A stretch of 64,000 nucleotides of DNA from Heteroscillospira sp050943935. GTDB lineage: Bacteria; Bacillota; Clostridia; Oscillospirales; Oscillospiraceae. The notes beneath the pieces are model-generated. The model made no database searches. It was not told where the DNA came from and was given only the letters and a program-made list of their open reading frames with translations. Made by a program: the position numbers and the translations under genes. Below, piece after piece: positions 24,441 through 33,471 of this stretch. Every line of letters starts with the position of its first letter. Position 1 is the first letter of the stretch. Location: the NCBI GenBank assembly GCA_050943935.1, contig JBMNQC010000001.1:222943-286942 (forward strand), given 5' to 3'.

Positions 24441-25559
24441 ATGGTGAAGGATATGGAAATCAGCGAAAGAAAAAAGAAAATACTGGCGGCTATCGTTGAC
24501 CTGTACATCTCCACCGCCGAGCCTGTAGGTTCCAAGACAATAGCGCAGAGCGCGGGGCTGGGCTTTTCCAGCGCCACCATACGCAACGAAATGGCGGAGC
24601 TTACGGCTATGGGCTATCTGGAGCAGCCTCATACCAGCGCGGGACGCATCCCCTCCGCGGCCGGCTACCGGCTGTATGTGAATGAGCTGATGCATCAGCA
24701 CCGGCTTTCCATAGAGGAGACGGAGGCAATAAACCGCTCACTCAACCAGAAGATACACGAGCTTGACCAGATGCTTTCGGATGTGGGCAAGCTCACCAGC
24801 AGCCTCACAAATTATCCGGCGCTGGCTCTGGCCGCACCGGCAGAGGCGGTTACGATAAAGCGCTTCGATATGATTTATGTGGACACAAACACATTTATAA
24901 TCGTAGCCATGCTGACAAACAATACGGTAAAGAACAAGCTTGTAAACCTGCCATTCTCGGTCGAGAGAGCCATGGTGCAGAAGCTGGCCACCGTTTTCAA
25001 CGCCAGCTTCACCGGGCTCACGGAGGACAGGATAACCGAGCAGCTCATAAGGACAACCGAGCGCGCCGCCAGCGACACCTACGGTCTTGTGGCCGTGGTG
25101 GTGGGCTTTGTGCTTGAAGTCCTCACCGAGACCGGCAGCGCCTCAGCCTATGTAGCCGGAGCAACCAATCTGCTGCGTCAGCCCGAGTACCGTGACCCCG
25201 ACAAGGCTCACGAGCTTATGAGCTATCTCTCGGACAGCAGCCATGTGCTGGAGCTTCCCGCTTTCGGAGAGCCTGAAAGTCAGGACAGCGTCGGTGACGT
25301 GGATGTGCGCGTACTGATAGGCCCGGAAAATGTCGCGGATGAGCTTAAGGACTCCAGCGTAGTCATGGCCTCCTACAATGCCGGAGACGGTACAAGGGGC
25401 ATGATAGGCGTGGTTGGTCCCATACGGATGGATTATTCCAGGGTTGCCGCCAAGCTCAGCTGCATAGCCTCAGGACTCAGCCGTATGCTCACCTCCGGAA
25501 ACGAGCTTCCGCCTGAGCTGCAGAACAAGTTGATAAAAGGAGATGACATAGATGAGTAA
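24441..25559 (+). CDS. hrcA: Heat-inducible transcription repressor HrcA
   Basis: A repressor of about 372 residues that binds CIRCE and is kept active by GroEL. The N-terminal winged helix includes ISERKKKILAAIVDLYISTAEPVGSKTI and SSATIRNEMAELTAMGYLEQPHTSAGRIPS. The GAF-like domain follows. The end includes RMDYSRVAAKLSCIASGLSRML. Three in-frame starts are possible (TTG 24432, ATG 24441, ATG 24453). I chose 24441 because GAGG lies 12 bases upstream, but the shortest form fits the family start best. It overlaps grpE by 8 bp. Confidence 0.95.
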   Translation: MVKDMEISERKKKILAAIVDLYISTAEPVGSKTIAQSAGLGFSSATIRNEMAELTAMGYLEQPHTSAGRIPSAAGYRLYVNELMHQHRLSIEETEAINRSLNQKIHELDQMLSDVGKLTSSLTNYPALALAAPAEAVTIKRFDMIYVDTNTFIIVAMLTNNTVKNKLVNLPFSVERAMVQKLATVFNASFTGLTEDRITEQLIRTTERAASDTYGLVAVVVGFVLEVLTETGSASAYVAGATNLLRQPEYRDPDKAHELMSYLSDSSHVLELPAFGEPESQDSVGDVDVRVLIGPENVADELKDSSVVMASYNAGDGTRGMIGVVGPIRMDYSRVAAKLSCIASGLSRMLTSGNELPPELQNKLIKGDDIDE

Positions 25560-26094
25560 GAAGAAGAACGAGAACCAGGCGCAGGAGCCTGCGGAAAACC
25601 AGACAGCCGCCCCGGAGACGGAACAGGCAGCCGAAGCCGCTCCCGAGACCTCTCCCAATACAGTAAATCCCCTGGAGGAGCAGCTGAAAGCAGAGCAGGA
25701 CAAATACCTTCGTCTGGCCGCCGAATACGATAATTTCCGCAAACGCAGCGCCCGCGAACGCGAGGCCATCTTCTCCGATGTCCGCTGCGACACGGTGCTG
25801 AAGTTTCTGCCGGTATATGATAATCTGGCCAGGGCTCTCCAGCAGGAAACCGCAGACGAGGCCTACCGTAAAGGCGTAGAGATGACCATGACCCAGCTGA
25901 AGGGAATACTGGAAAAACTGGGCGTAACAGAGATTGAGGCTCTGGGCAAAACCTTTGATCCCGCCATTCACAACGCGGTAATGCATGTGGACGATGATAA
26001 ATACGGCGAGGGCGAGATAATCCTTGAATTTGAGCGTGGCTTCCGCATGGGAGACAAGGTTATACGCTTCAGCATGGTTCAGGTTGCAAACTAA
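25552..26094 (+). CDS. grpE: Nucleotide exchange factor GrpE
   Basis: A 180-residue DnaK exchange factor. An acidic, disordered N-terminus of about 45 residues precedes the long coiled coil (LEEQLKAEQDKYLRLAAEYDNFRKRSARE) and the beta domain with GVTEIEALGKTFDPAIHNAV and FERGFRMGDKVIRFSMVQVAN. All landmarks are present. AAAGGAG lies upstream, and the start overlaps the hrcA stop by 8 bp. Confidence 0.97.
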   Translation: MSKKKNENQAQEPAENQTAAPETEQAAEAAPETSPNTVNPLEEQLKAEQDKYLRLAAEYDNFRKRSAREREAIFSDVRCDTVLKFLPVYDNLARALQQETADEAYRKGVEMTMTQLKGILEKLGVTEIEALGKTFDPAIHNAVMHVDDDKYGEGEIILEFERGFRMGDKVIRFSMVQVAN

Positions 26095-26144
26095 GCAAAT
26101 TAAGCTTTAATCATACATTTTGATTCAATTAGGAGGAAACAGCA

Positions 26145-27995
26145 ATGAGTAAAACTATTGGTATAGATCTTGGTACAACTAACTCCTGCGTAGCAGTTAT
26201 GGAGGGCGGCGAGCCCGTAGTTATCACCAACGCCGAGGGCAACCGCACCACCCCTTCCGTGGTAGCCTTTTCCAAAACCGGCGAGCGCATGGTAGGCCAG
26301 GTTGCAAAGCGCCAGGCCGTAACCAATCCCGACCGCACCATCTCCTCCATCAAGCGCGAGATGGGCACCAACTATAAGGTAAACATAGACGGCAAGAGCT
26401 ACACTCCCCAGGAGATAAGCGCCATGGTGCTGCAGAAGCTCAAGACCGACGCCGAGGCCTATCTGGGCCACGCCGTCACCGAGGCCGTCATCACCGTTCC
26501 CGCTTACTTCACCGACGCTCAGCGTCAGGCCACCAAGGACGCAGGCAAAATTGCCGGTCTGGACGTAAAGCGTATCATCAACGAGCCTACCGCTGCCGCT
26601 CTGGCCTATGGTCTGGATAAGGAGAGCGAGCAGAAAATCATGGTCTACGACCTGGGCGGCGGCACCTTCGACGTCTCCGTGCTGGAGATAGGCGACGGCG
26701 TTATCGAGGTCCTGGCCACCGCCGGCAACAACCGTCTGGGCGGAGACGACTTCGACGAGTGTGTCACCAAGTATCTGGTAAGCGAGTTTAAGCGCGACAG
26801 CGGCATTGACCTGAGCAGCGACAAGGTAGCCATGCAGCGTCTGCGTGAGGCCGCCGAGAAGGCCAAGGTGGAGCTGTCCGGCGTGACCAGCACCAATGTT
26901 AATCTGCCCTATATCACCGCCGACGCCACCGGCCCCAAGCATCTGGACGTCACCATCACCCGCGCCAAGTTCAATGAGCTGACCCATCATCTGGTTGAGG
27001 CCACCACCGGCCCCGTAAAGCAGGCTCTGTCCGACGCCGGTCTCAGCGCCGGAGAGCTGAACAAGGTGCTTCTGGTCGGCGGCTCCAGCCGTATCCCCGC
27101 CGTGCAGGAGGCCGTAAAGACCCTCACCGGCAAGGAGCCCTTCAAGGGCATCAACCCCGACGAGTGCGTTGCCATAGGCGCAGCCATTCAGGGCGGCGTT
27201 CTCCAGGGCGATGTTGAGGGCATACTGCTGCTGGACGTCACTCCCCTGTCTCTGGGCATTGAGACTCTGGGCGGCGTCTGCACCAAGCTCATTGACCGCA
27301 ACACCACCATCCCCACCAAGAAGAGCCAGGTGTTCTCCACCGCTGCCGATAACCAGACCAGCGTTGAGATCAACGTTCTCCAGGGCGAGCGCGAGATGGC
27401 TCAGTACAACAAGAGCCTCGGCCGCTTCCATCTGGACGGCATTGCCCCGGCCCGCCGCGGCATCCCCCAGATTGAGGTCACCTTTGATATAGACGCCAAC
27501 GGTATCGTAAATGTCTCCGCCAAGGATCTTGGTACCGGCAAGGAGCAGCATATCACCATTACCTCCTCCTCCAACATGTCCAAGGACGATATTGACAAGG
27601 CTGTCCGCGAGGCTGAGCAGTACGCAGCCGAGGACGCGCAGCGCAAGGAAGAGGTGGATGTGCGCAACGCCGGCGACCAGATGGTGTATCAGACCGAAAA
27701 GACCCTGTCCGAAATGGGCGACAAGGTTGACCCCGCCGACAAGAGCAGCATTGAGTCCGCTCTGGCAAACCTTAAGACCGCGCTGAGCGGCACCGATGTG
27801 GCTGCCATCAAGTCCGCCACCGAGGCCCTTACCCAGGAGTTCTACAAGGTCAGCGAGAAGCTGTACAGCCAGAACGGCGCTCAGCAGCCCGGCGCCGGCT
27901 TCGACCCCAATGCCCAGCAGCAGAGCTCCGGCGACAACGCCGGCGGCCAGTACTATGACGCCGACTACACCGTAGTGGACGACGATAAGAAGTAA
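26145..27995 (+). CDS. dnaK: Chaperone DnaK (Hsp70)
   Basis: A 616-residue Hsp70. It starts SKTIGIDLGTTNSCVAVMEG. The ATPase domain has VTVPAYFTDAQRQATKDAG, the switch NEPTAAALAYGLDK and VYDLGGGTFDVSVLE, and LVGGSSRIPAVQE. The substrate domain has LLDVTPLSLGIETLGGV. The C-terminal lid ends YYDADYTVVDDDKK, a normal Gram-positive tail; the 20-residue insert of Gram-negative DnaK is absent. AGGAGG precedes the ATG. Codon use is biased to GC-ending codons such as ATC, as in highly expressed genes. Confidence 0.99.
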   Translation: MSKTIGIDLGTTNSCVAVMEGGEPVVITNAEGNRTTPSVVAFSKTGERMVGQVAKRQAVTNPDRTISSIKREMGTNYKVNIDGKSYTPQEISAMVLQKLKTDAEAYLGHAVTEAVITVPAYFTDAQRQATKDAGKIAGLDVKRIINEPTAAALAYGLDKESEQKIMVYDLGGGTFDVSVLEIGDGVIEVLATAGNNRLGGDDFDECVTKYLVSEFKRDSGIDLSSDKVAMQRLREAAEKAKVELSGVTSTNVNLPYITADATGPKHLDVTITRAKFNELTHHLVEATTGPVKQALSDAGLSAGELNKVLLVGGSSRIPAVQEAVKTLTGKEPFKGINPDECVAIGAAIQGGVLQGDVEGILLLDVTPLSLGIETLGGVCTKLIDRNTTIPTKKSQVFSTAADNQTSVEINVLQGEREMAQYNKSLGRFHLDGIAPARRGIPQIEVTFDIDANGIVNVSAKDLGTGKEQHITITSSSNMSKDDIDKAVREAEQYAAEDAQRKEEVDVRNAGDQMVYQTEKTLSEMGDKVDPADKSSIESALANLKTALSGTDVAAIKSATEALTQEFYKVSEKLYSQNGAQQPGAGFDPNAQQQSSGDNAGGQYYDADYTVVDDDKK

Positions 27996-28014
27996 ATCAA
28001 ATCCAAATCCATAA

Positions 28015-28048
28015 GCGCAGGCGGGGGAAGGAATTTTCCCGCCTGCGC
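28015..28048 (+). terminator. Intercistronic hairpin between dnaK and dnaJ
   Basis: GCGCAGGCGGG/CCCGCCTGCGC with further A-T pairs near the loop and no T run. It likely protects or attenuates mRNA so that dnaK exceeds dnaJ. Confidence 0.65.
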
Positions 28049-28075
28049 AAAGCTGTGTTATAAAGGAATGTTCGT

Positions 28076-29239
28076 ATGGCAGACAAAAGGGATTACTATG
28101 AGGTGCTGGGCCTGCAGAAGGGCGCGTCCGACGATGAGATAAAAAAAGCTTACCGCCGTCTCGCCAAAAGCTGCCATCCCGACCTGCACCCTAACGATAA
28201 AGAATGTGAGGCCCGCTTCAAGGAGCTGGGCGAAGCCTATGAGGTGTTGTCCGACGCGGATAAGCGCGCAAAGTACGACCAGTTTGGCCACGCCGCCTTT
28301 GACCCCGCCTACGGCGGAGGCGACGGCGGCTACGGCGGAGGCTTCGGCGGAGGCTTCGGCGGCGGTTTCGGCGATATTTTCGGCGACCTGTTCGGCGGAG
28401 GATTCGGCGATATTTTCGGCGGTGGTCAGGCCAGCCGCAACGGCCCACGCCGCGGCGAAAACATCCGCGTGGCGGTGAACGTGAGCTTCGAGGAGGCGGC
28501 CTTCGGCTGCACCAAGGAGATAACCCTGCCCCGCACCGAGGTATGCGACAGCTGCGGCGGCACAGGCGCGAAGTCCGGCAGCGGTGTGGAGACCTGCTCC
28601 AACTGCGGCGGCAGCGGCACCGTGCGCCAGCAGCAGCGCACTCCCCTTGGCGTGTTCTCCACATCCGGCCCCTGCCCCCGCTGCGGCGGCAAGGGCAAGA
28701 TAATCAAGGAGCCCTGCGAGGCATGCCGGGGCAGCGGCACTATGCGCCGTCAGCGCAAGATATCCGTGAACATACCCACCGGCATAGATGACGGCCAGAC
28801 CGTCTCCCTCCGCGGTCAGGGCAACGCGGGCGCAAACGGAGGTCCCAACGGCGACCTGCTCATAACCGTCTCCGTAGCCCCCCACCCCCTGTTCAGGCGC
28901 GACGGCAGCTCCGTGCTGTATACCATGCCTATAAGCTTTGCCTCAGCCGCTCTCGGCGCCGAGGTTGAGGTCCCCACTCTGGACGGCAAGGTGAAATACT
29001 CCATACCCGAGGGCACTCAGACCGACACCACCTTCCGTCTTCGCGGCAAGGGCATCCCCTATCTCCGCGGCGGCGGACGGGGCGATCAGTACGTCACCGT
29101 GCGCATAGAGACCCCCAAGGCCCTCACCCACGAGCAGAAAGAGCTGCTGCGCAAATTTGACGAGAGCTTTTCCGGGAAATCTCCTGCGGAAGAGGAAGAA
29201 CGCCGGGGCTTCTTTGATAAAAAGCGCCGCAAAAAATAA
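28076..29239 (+). CDS. dnaJ: Chaperone DnaJ (type I Hsp40)
   Basis: A 387-residue co-chaperone. Residues 4-70 are the J domain with the HPD motif in SCHPDLHPND. Residues 80-125 are a Gly/Phe-rich linker with GGGFGG repeats. Four CxxCxGxG zinc motifs follow: CDSCGGTG, CSNCGGSG, CPRCGGKG and CEACRGSG. The C-terminal substrate domains end KSPAEEEERRGFFDKKRRKK. It stimulates DnaK ATPase. It is the last gene of the heat-shock operon; the adjacent terminator confirms this. Confidence 0.98.
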   Translation: MADKRDYYEVLGLQKGASDDEIKKAYRRLAKSCHPDLHPNDKECEARFKELGEAYEVLSDADKRAKYDQFGHAAFDPAYGGGDGGYGGGFGGGFGGGFGDIFGDLFGGGFGDIFGGGQASRNGPRRGENIRVAVNVSFEEAAFGCTKEITLPRTEVCDSCGGTGAKSGSGVETCSNCGGSGTVRQQQRTPLGVFSTSGPCPRCGGKGKIIKEPCEACRGSGTMRRQRKISVNIPTGIDDGQTVSLRGQGNAGANGGPNGDLLITVSVAPHPLFRRDGSSVLYTMPISFASAALGAEVEVPTLDGKVKYSIPEGTQTDTTFRLRGKGIPYLRGGGRGDQYVTVRIETPKALTHEQKELLRKFDESFSGKSPAEEEERRGFFDKKRRKK

Positions 29240-29246
29240 AATCCAT

Positions 29247-29278
29247 ACGGCTGATGCTTCCGCGTCAGCCGTTTTTTT
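29247..29278 (+). terminator. Terminator of the hrcA-grpE-dnaK-dnaJ operon
   Basis: A perfect 8-bp stem ACGGCTGA/TCAGCCGT followed by a T7 run, 8 bp after the dnaJ stop. Confidence 0.92.
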
Positions 29279-29294
29279 AATAGAGGTTACGATA

Positions 29295-30167
29295 TTGCGA
29301 ACTTTAAGCATACAGATACCCCCTGAATACGAGGGCAAAACGGTAAAAATCGTCCTGCGCCGCCATCTGCTCATGGCCGAGAGCCTCATCTCCCGGATAA
29401 AGCTGCGGGAGCGGGGCATATGCCTGAACGGCGAGCGGGTAAAGACTATAGCCATGGTACACGCGGGCGACACCCTGAGCCTTGAAATAGGCGACAGGCC
29501 GGGCGGGCGCAAGGTAATACCCGGAGCACCGAAGCCGGACATAGTATACGAGGACGAGGACCTCATTGTTATAAACAAGCCCGCTGGGCTGGCTGTGCAC
29601 GGCAGCGGCGAAACCGGCGATCTGAACGTTGTGACCATGCTGGAGACCTATCTGAACGGCGACGCCGTGCATCTCATCACCCGGCTGGACAGGGGCACCA
29701 GCGGCCTTATGGCTGTGGCGAAAAACGCCTACATGACCGACAGGCTGCGCCACATCATGCACACCCCGGAGTTTGAGCGCGTGTATCTGGCCTGGGCGGT
29801 AGGCACGCCCAACCCGCCCCAGGGCGTTATCACCCTGCCAATAGCCCCGGACGAGGACGGCTACAAGCGCGTGGTCACCCCGGACGGCGTATACGCCGAG
29901 ACACATTACCAGACTCTGGAAACCGTGGGTGATTTATCCCTGGTGCGGCTGCGGCTGGTCACGGGGCGCACCCATCAGATACGGGTGCACATGGCGGCCA
30001 TTGGCTGTCCCCTGCTGGGCGACTGGATGTATGGGGATGAATCTCCCCGCATAGGCCGCCCTGCCCTGCACTCGGCCTTTCTCACTCTGCACAATCCCAT
30101 ATCAGGTGAGTGGATAAAGCTCTCCGCACCTATGCCTGAAGACATGAATTGTTTACATAATTTATAA
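29295..30167 (+). CDS. RluA-family pseudouridine synthase
   Basis: A 290-residue protein. The N-terminal S4-like part has LLMAESLISRIKLRERGICLNGERV. The catalytic domain has HLITRLDRGTSGLMAVAKN, which includes the active-site Asp, and RLVTGRTHQIRVHMAAIG. It makes pseudouridine in 23S rRNA or tRNA; the RluA/C/D subtype is not decidable here. The start is TTG at 29295, with GAGG eight bases upstream. A longer frame would read through the dnaJ end and its terminator. Confidence 0.93.
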   Translation: MRTLSIQIPPEYEGKTVKIVLRRHLLMAESLISRIKLRERGICLNGERVKTIAMVHAGDTLSLEIGDRPGGRKVIPGAPKPDIVYEDEDLIVINKPAGLAVHGSGETGDLNVVTMLETYLNGDAVHLITRLDRGTSGLMAVAKNAYMTDRLRHIMHTPEFERVYLAWAVGTPNPPQGVITLPIAPDEDGYKRVVTPDGVYAETHYQTLETVGDLSLVRLRLVTGRTHQIRVHMAAIGCPLLGDWMYGDESPRIGRPALHSAFLTLHNPISGEWIKLSAPMPEDMNCLHNL

Positions 30168-30208
30168 TATAATATATTATGTATACTATATCTCCCTGCA
30201 ACATTTTA

Positions 30209-30238
30209 TTGGACAACAACGGCGCGGTGTAGTATAAT
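30209..30238 (+). promoter_or_regulatory. Promoter of the PMT-type glycosyltransferase gene
   Basis: TTGGAC (30209-30214), an 18-bp spacer and TATAAT (30233-30238), 34 bp before the start codon at 30272. Confidence 0.6.
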
Positions 30239-30271
30239 TTAAAATTGTAACATTATGTGCTGGAGATAATT

Positions 30272-32131
30272 ATGGACAAGCTTATTGTTGTTTTTCCTGT
30301 TACTGTATTATTCCTCATACTGTTCTGGTATGTGTGCGCATACAGGCTGTTCCGTCCCGAGGGCGTGCCTTTGGAGCCTGTGAGCGAGTATAGCAGCCCC
30401 AGGCTTCTGACCTGCTCCCCCGGCTACTCCATATCCCGGCTGGACTTAAAGCTCATGCTTCTGCTTACCGCGGTCTACGCTCTGTTTGCCTTTGCCTTTC
30501 TCGGCAGTCATGACGCTCCGGAAAGTGTCCGTGAATATAATGAGAACGACGTAAGTGTATTTGACTTCGGCGTGCCCACGGCATTTGAGAAGCTCATGTA
30601 TTTTTCCAGCCTTCATACCGGTGAGTATATTATAGAATACTCCGATGACGGTGAGGACTGGCAGGAGCTGGGAGAGATGACCCAGAAATACAACCAGCTT
30701 TTCAAATGGATATCCCCCCAGCGTGAGGAAGGTTTTCAGGCCCGGTATGTGCGTCTGACGGCGCTTGGCCGCATGGATCTGGCGGAGCTGGCCTTTGTCC
30801 GGCTGGACGGAAAGCTGGTTATTCCAGACCACAGTTCTGCTGACGAAGCTCTGTTTGACGAGCAGGATACCGTGCCCGAGCGGGCAAGTTACATGAACAG
30901 CGCTTATTTTGATGAGATATATCATCCCCGCACAGCCCTTGAGCATCTGAAAAATGTGAAGCCCTACGAGATAAGCCATCCGCCTCTTGGCAAAATAATA
31001 ATCTCCATAGGCATAGAGCTCTTCGGCATGAATCCATTTGGATGGCGCTTCATGGGAACTCTGTTCGGCGTGCTTATGCTTCCCATACTGTATATACTGC
31101 TGAAGCTGATGTTTGGCTGCACTCCCGCGGCCGCCGCCGGAACCTTTGTGTTCGCCTTTGACTTCATGCACTTCGTGCAGACCCGCATAGCCACTATAGA
31201 CACCTACGCGGTGTTCTTCATACTTGTGTCCTTCCTTTTCATGTTCCTGTTCGTGCGGCAGGACCCCGACAGGAGCAGTCTCAGCCGCAGACTGGTTCCC
31301 CTGGGCTTTTCCGGCATATTCTGGGGCATAGGCTGCGCCAGCAAGTGGACGGTCATTTATTTCGGCGCGGCCCTTGGCCTTATATGGCTGCTGTACTGGG
31401 TCTGCCGGGGCGCGTATCTGAAAAAATGCGGCCGCCTGAAGGAGATAATCGGCGAGCTGTGGCGCAATATCCTGTTCTGCATAGTATTTTTTGTGATTGT
31501 TCCGCTTATCATCTACTATGTCAGCTACTATCCCTACGGCACCGCCGCCGGGATGCACGGAGCCGGTATGTTCTTCAAAAAGGATTATCTGGACATAGTG
31601 GTGGAAAACCAGAAGTTCATGTTCGGCTACCACTCAGACCTGGAGGCCACCCATCCCTATGCCTCCCGCTGGTGGCACTGGCTCATAGACGCAAGGCCCA
31701 TACTCTACTATCTGGACTATATCAGCGACACTCAGAAATCCGCCTTTGCAGCCTTCAACGGCCCCATGCTCTGCTGGGGCGGACTTGTGGCCATGTTTTA
31801 CATGGTATGGCGCACTCTGCGCCGCCGGGATTTCCGCGCGGGCATGATACTGCTGGGCTACCTCAGCTCCCTGCTGCCCTGGGTGATTATCTCCCGCCTC
31901 ACCTTTGCCTACCACTATTTCCCCAGTATGCTGTTTCTGGCCATAGCCCTGGGCTATGTGTTCGCCCAGATATGCCAAAAGGCAGAGGACTGGCGTCCCT
32001 GGCTGCTGAGCTTCTGCGGCGGAAGCGCGGTACTGTTCATTATGTTCTACCCCGTGCTCACCGGCATCCCCTTCTCACGGTGGTACACCAGCACCTTCCT
32101 TCGATGGTTCCCCGGAGCATGGCCCTTCTAG
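30272..32131 (+). CDS. PMT-family mannosyltransferase-like membrane protein with discoidin-like loop
   Basis: A 619-residue polytopic protein of the GT-C fold. The first outer loop contains DEIYHPRTALEHL, the DE motif of protein O-mannosyltransferase-like enzymes, followed by KPYEISHPPLGKIII. About ten further helices follow. A segment at about residues 85-185 before the DE motif reads like an F5/8 type C (discoidin) domain: EYIIEYSDDGEDWQELG, then ARYVRLTALG, then DLAELAFVRL. It probably transfers a sugar from a lipid carrier to proteins or glycans outside the cell. GGAG six bases upstream favours the ATG at 30272. Confidence 0.85.
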   Translation: MDKLIVVFPVTVLFLILFWYVCAYRLFRPEGVPLEPVSEYSSPRLLTCSPGYSISRLDLKLMLLLTAVYALFAFAFLGSHDAPESVREYNENDVSVFDFGVPTAFEKLMYFSSLHTGEYIIEYSDDGEDWQELGEMTQKYNQLFKWISPQREEGFQARYVRLTALGRMDLAELAFVRLDGKLVIPDHSSADEALFDEQDTVPERASYMNSAYFDEIYHPRTALEHLKNVKPYEISHPPLGKIIISIGIELFGMNPFGWRFMGTLFGVLMLPILYILLKLMFGCTPAAAAGTFVFAFDFMHFVQTRIATIDTYAVFFILVSFLFMFLFVRQDPDRSSLSRRLVPLGFSGIFWGIGCASKWTVIYFGAALGLIWLLYWVCRGAYLKKCGRLKEIIGELWRNILFCIVFFVIVPLIIYYVSYYPYGTAAGMHGAGMFFKKDYLDIVVENQKFMFGYHSDLEATHPYASRWWHWLIDARPILYYLDYISDTQKSAFAAFNGPMLCWGGLVAMFYMVWRTLRRRDFRAGMILLGYLSSLLPWVIISRLTFAYHYFPSMLFLAIALGYVFAQICQKAEDWRPWLLSFCGGSAVLFIMFYPVLTGIPFSRWYTSTFLRWFPGAWPF

Positions 32132-32164
32132 TTATTTAAATTTCTTTGAGAATCAGGTGAATTC

Positions 32165-32983
32165 ATGCTCACAGATTTCCATATTCACAGCACGGCATCC
32201 CCCGACGCCCACGACAGTATGGCGGATATGGCTCTGGCCGCCTACGAGCATGGCGCGAGGCTGGTCTGCTTCACAGACCACATTGATTTGGACGATTACC
32301 GCACGGGACGCCCAAATCCAGACTGCTTTGACAGCTTTCCAGAGATGCAGAGGCAGTATGCCCTGGCTCTGGCCGCAGCTCCCCCGGAGCTGGAGCTGCG
32401 CCTGGGCATAGAGCTGGGCGAGGCACACCACAATCCGGAGCTTGCCCGGCGCATTGCCGGCACACCGGAGCTGGACTTTGTTCTCGGTTCTCTGCACAAT
32501 CTGCGGGATACATTGGATTTTTCCGCCCTGCGCTATATCTCCATGGCCGACTGCCGTGAATTTCTTGGCAGATACGTCAGAGAGCTGCTGGAGCTGTCCC
32601 GTCTGGACTTTTACGACGTCATGGCCCACATAGGCTACACCCGCCGCTATATGCTGCGGGACGGCTTTGACCTGGCTCTCACCATGGAAAATCACGGCGA
32701 CGAGCTGGACGCAATTTTCCGCAATCTTATCAATAGCGGGCGCGGCATAGAAATGAACTGCTCCGGCCTGCGCAATCCCGGCATTCAGGATACTCTCCCC
32801 GCCCTGCCGCTCATCCGGCGCTACCGGGAGCTGGGAGGCGAGATAATCACTCTGGGTTCGGACGCCCACCGCTGCGCCGACGCCGCCGTGGGCAACAGCC
32901 GCGGTATGGAGCTGCTGAGGGAGGCCGGCTTTGGCTACTGCACCATTTTCAGGCAGCGCAAGCCTGAGTTTATAAAACTTTGA
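32165..32983 (+). CDS. Histidinol-phosphatase-like PHP-domain phosphoesterase
   Basis: A 272-residue PHP-domain protein. Metal-binding motifs are FHIHSTASPDAHDSM, FTDHIDLDDY, LGIELGEAHHN, VLGSLHNL, YDVMAHIGYTRRY, and GSDAHRCAD near the C-terminus. This matches HisJ-type histidinol-phosphatases, although paralogues of this group hydrolyse other phosphate esters. No his genes are adjacent, so the substrate is open. It starts 34 bp after the PMT gene. Confidence 0.85.
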   Translation: MLTDFHIHSTASPDAHDSMADMALAAYEHGARLVCFTDHIDLDDYRTGRPNPDCFDSFPEMQRQYALALAAAPPELELRLGIELGEAHHNPELARRIAGTPELDFVLGSLHNLRDTLDFSALRYISMADCREFLGRYVRELLELSRLDFYDVMAHIGYTRRYMLRDGFDLALTMENHGDELDAIFRNLINSGRGIEMNCSGLRNPGIQDTLPALPLIRRYRELGGEIITLGSDAHRCADAAVGNSRGMELLREAGFGYCTIFRQRKPEFIKL

Positions 32984-33001
32984 TTTCTGGAGGTAACACT
33001 T

Positions 33002-33439
33002 ATGATAGCAATTGGTTCCGATCACGGCGGTTTTCATCTCAAAGCCGAGGTAATGAAGCATCTTGACGAGCTGGGCCTGGAGTATAAGGACTACGGCACC
33101 TATTCCGAGGACAGCTGCGACTATCCTGTTTACGGCGAGGCCGTGGCCCGCGCCGTGGCCTCCGGCGAGTGCGAAAAGGGCATAGTAATCTGCGGCACAG
33201 GCATAGGCATCTCTATTTCCGCAAACAAGGTAAAGGGCATTCGCGCCGCCCTGTGCTCAGACTGCTTCTCCGCCGAAATGACCCGCCGCCACAACGACGC
33301 CAACATCCTGGCCATGGGCGAGCGCGTGCTTGGCCCCGGTCTGGCCCTCAAGATAGTTGATATCTTCCTGAACACCCCCTTTGAGGGCGGACGCCACGCC
33401 AGACGGGTGGAGCTGCTTTCTAAGATAGAGGAGAACTAA
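33002..33439 (+). CDS. rpiB: Ribose-5-phosphate isomerase B
   Basis: A 145-residue RpiB/LacAB-family isomerase. Signature motifs are AIGSDHGGFHLK at residues 2-13, EDSCDYPVYG, VICGTGIGISISANKVKGIRAALC with the active-site Cys, HNDANILAMGERVLG, and FEGGRHARRVELLSKIE at the end. It interconverts ribose-5-phosphate and ribulose-5-phosphate. GGAGG precedes the ATG. The stop codon overlaps a downstream ATG as TAATG. Confidence 0.96.
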   Translation: MIAIGSDHGGFHLKAEVMKHLDELGLEYKDYGTYSEDSCDYPVYGEAVARAVASGECEKGIVICGTGIGISISANKVKGIRAALCSDCFSAEMTRRHNDANILAMGERVLGPGLALKIVDIFLNTPFEGGRHARRVELLSKIEEN

Positions 33440-33465
33440 TGCGCGTATTTACCGGAAGGGAGTGA
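33439..33465 (+). other. Eight-codon mini-ORF before the glycoside hydrolase gene
   Basis: ATG at 33439, overlapping the rpiB stop, reads MRVFTGRE and ends in TGA at 33463-33465. The TGA is in frame with the downstream hydrolase, whose coding frame reopens at 33466. It is either a short coupling leader or the original start of the hydrolase, cut off by a nonsense mutation. Confidence 0.45.
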
Positions 33466-33471
33466 GACGCC

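Noticed and set aside
26100..27551. Long open frame antisense to dnaK
   Set aside because: It mirrors codon bias of dnaK and gives a Gly/Ala/Leu-rich sequence with no domain; such antisense frames are common opposite dnaK.
28310..28440. Short GGC-rich repeats that resemble a repeat array
   Set aside because: They encode the Gly/Phe linker of DnaJ, so they are not CRISPR or a regulatory repeat.
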